From Streptomyces griseomycini (GTDB taxonomy: Bacteria; Actinomycetota; Actinomycetes; Streptomycetales; Streptomycetaceae): a stretch of DNA of 33,509 nucleotides. Below are positions 33,460-33,509 of this stretch, in pieces. The translations under genes and the position numbers were made by a program. The notes beneath the pieces are model-generated. The model was not told where the DNA came from. It worked only from the letters and a program-made list of their open reading frames with translations, and ran no database searches. Position 1 is the first letter of the stretch. Every line of letters starts with the position of its first letter. The stretch spans positions 1 to 33,509 of the forward strand of contig NZ_JACHJI010000032.1 of NCBI RefSeq assembly GCF_014203535.1, in the 5' to 3' direction.

Positions 33460-33509
33460 TCACTTGCCCGTGAACTTCTCGTACTCCTTGAGCACCTCGT
33501 CGGTCGGCC
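33460..33509 (-). CDS. 3' end of an unrecognised gene (partial)
   Basis: Reading left from the window end, the frame that ends at TGA (33462-33460) gives the C-terminal PTDEVLKEYEKFTGK. It lies immediately before a strong terminator, so it is almost certainly the end of a real gene. The Lys/Glu-rich helical tail is compatible with many protein families, and the product cannot be identified from 15 residues. Confidence 0.7.
   Translation of the reverse strand, partial: PTDEVLKEYEKFTGK

Overview
The window is a high-GC chromosomal segment from a Streptomyces or a very close relative. Four things point there: strongly GC-biased third codon positions throughout, several GTG starts, the mtrA-mtrB-lpqB order followed by comF, hpf and secA that is conserved in Actinobacteria (and, as I recall it, closely matches the S. 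coelicolor SCO3005-SCO3019 stretch), and a Streptomyces-type 5S rRNA 3' end at the left edge. No transposase, integrase, tRNA, CRISPR array or phage gene was seen. This is mostly core chromosome with one more variable surface-glycan locus at the right end.

Left edge to 5.7 kb. The 3' end of a 5S rRNA and a perfect 14-bp-stem terminator (51-82) face a five-gene minus-strand operon: a Pro/Gly-rich multi-pass membrane protein, a DUF4129 protein, a DUF4350 protein, a MoxR AAA+ ATPase and a DUF58 (vWA-like) protein. The last four genes are joined by ATGA or TGATG overlaps or a 4-base gap, so they are probably made in fixed ratio as one envelope-associated machine.

5.8 to 12.9 kb. Plus-strand mtnA (methionine salvage) runs with a 4-base gap into mtrA-mtrB-lpqB (two-component system plus its lipoprotein partner), then comF. 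A 10-bp tandem repeat just before mtrA, a perfect Streptomyces-type DnaA box before comF and a near-match before mtnA are the main regulatory signals.

12.9 to 22.2 kb. hpf (long ribosome hibernation factor) and an orphan NarL-type response regulator read right. A GNAT acetyltransferase and a YcaQ/AlkX-like winged-helix protein read left. secA reads right and converges on an Rv3235-family gene across a shared hairpin. A DUF6912-like gene and a HAD hydrolase follow on the plus strand.

22.2 to 33.5 kb. A 472-base gene-poor leader precedes the giant (1650 aa) NAD-dependent glutamate dehydrogenase, which ends at a 23-bp hairpin. The right end holds a GT-C-like membrane protein gene converging on a coupled minus-strand pair: a GT2 glycosyltransferase and a TagF-like protein whose N-terminal glycosyltransferase domain appears catalytically dead. 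A 30-bp dyad lies in their promoter region, and the last 50 bases are the 3' end of an unrecognised gene with its own 20-bp hairpin. The right end is the best place to look for less described biology.
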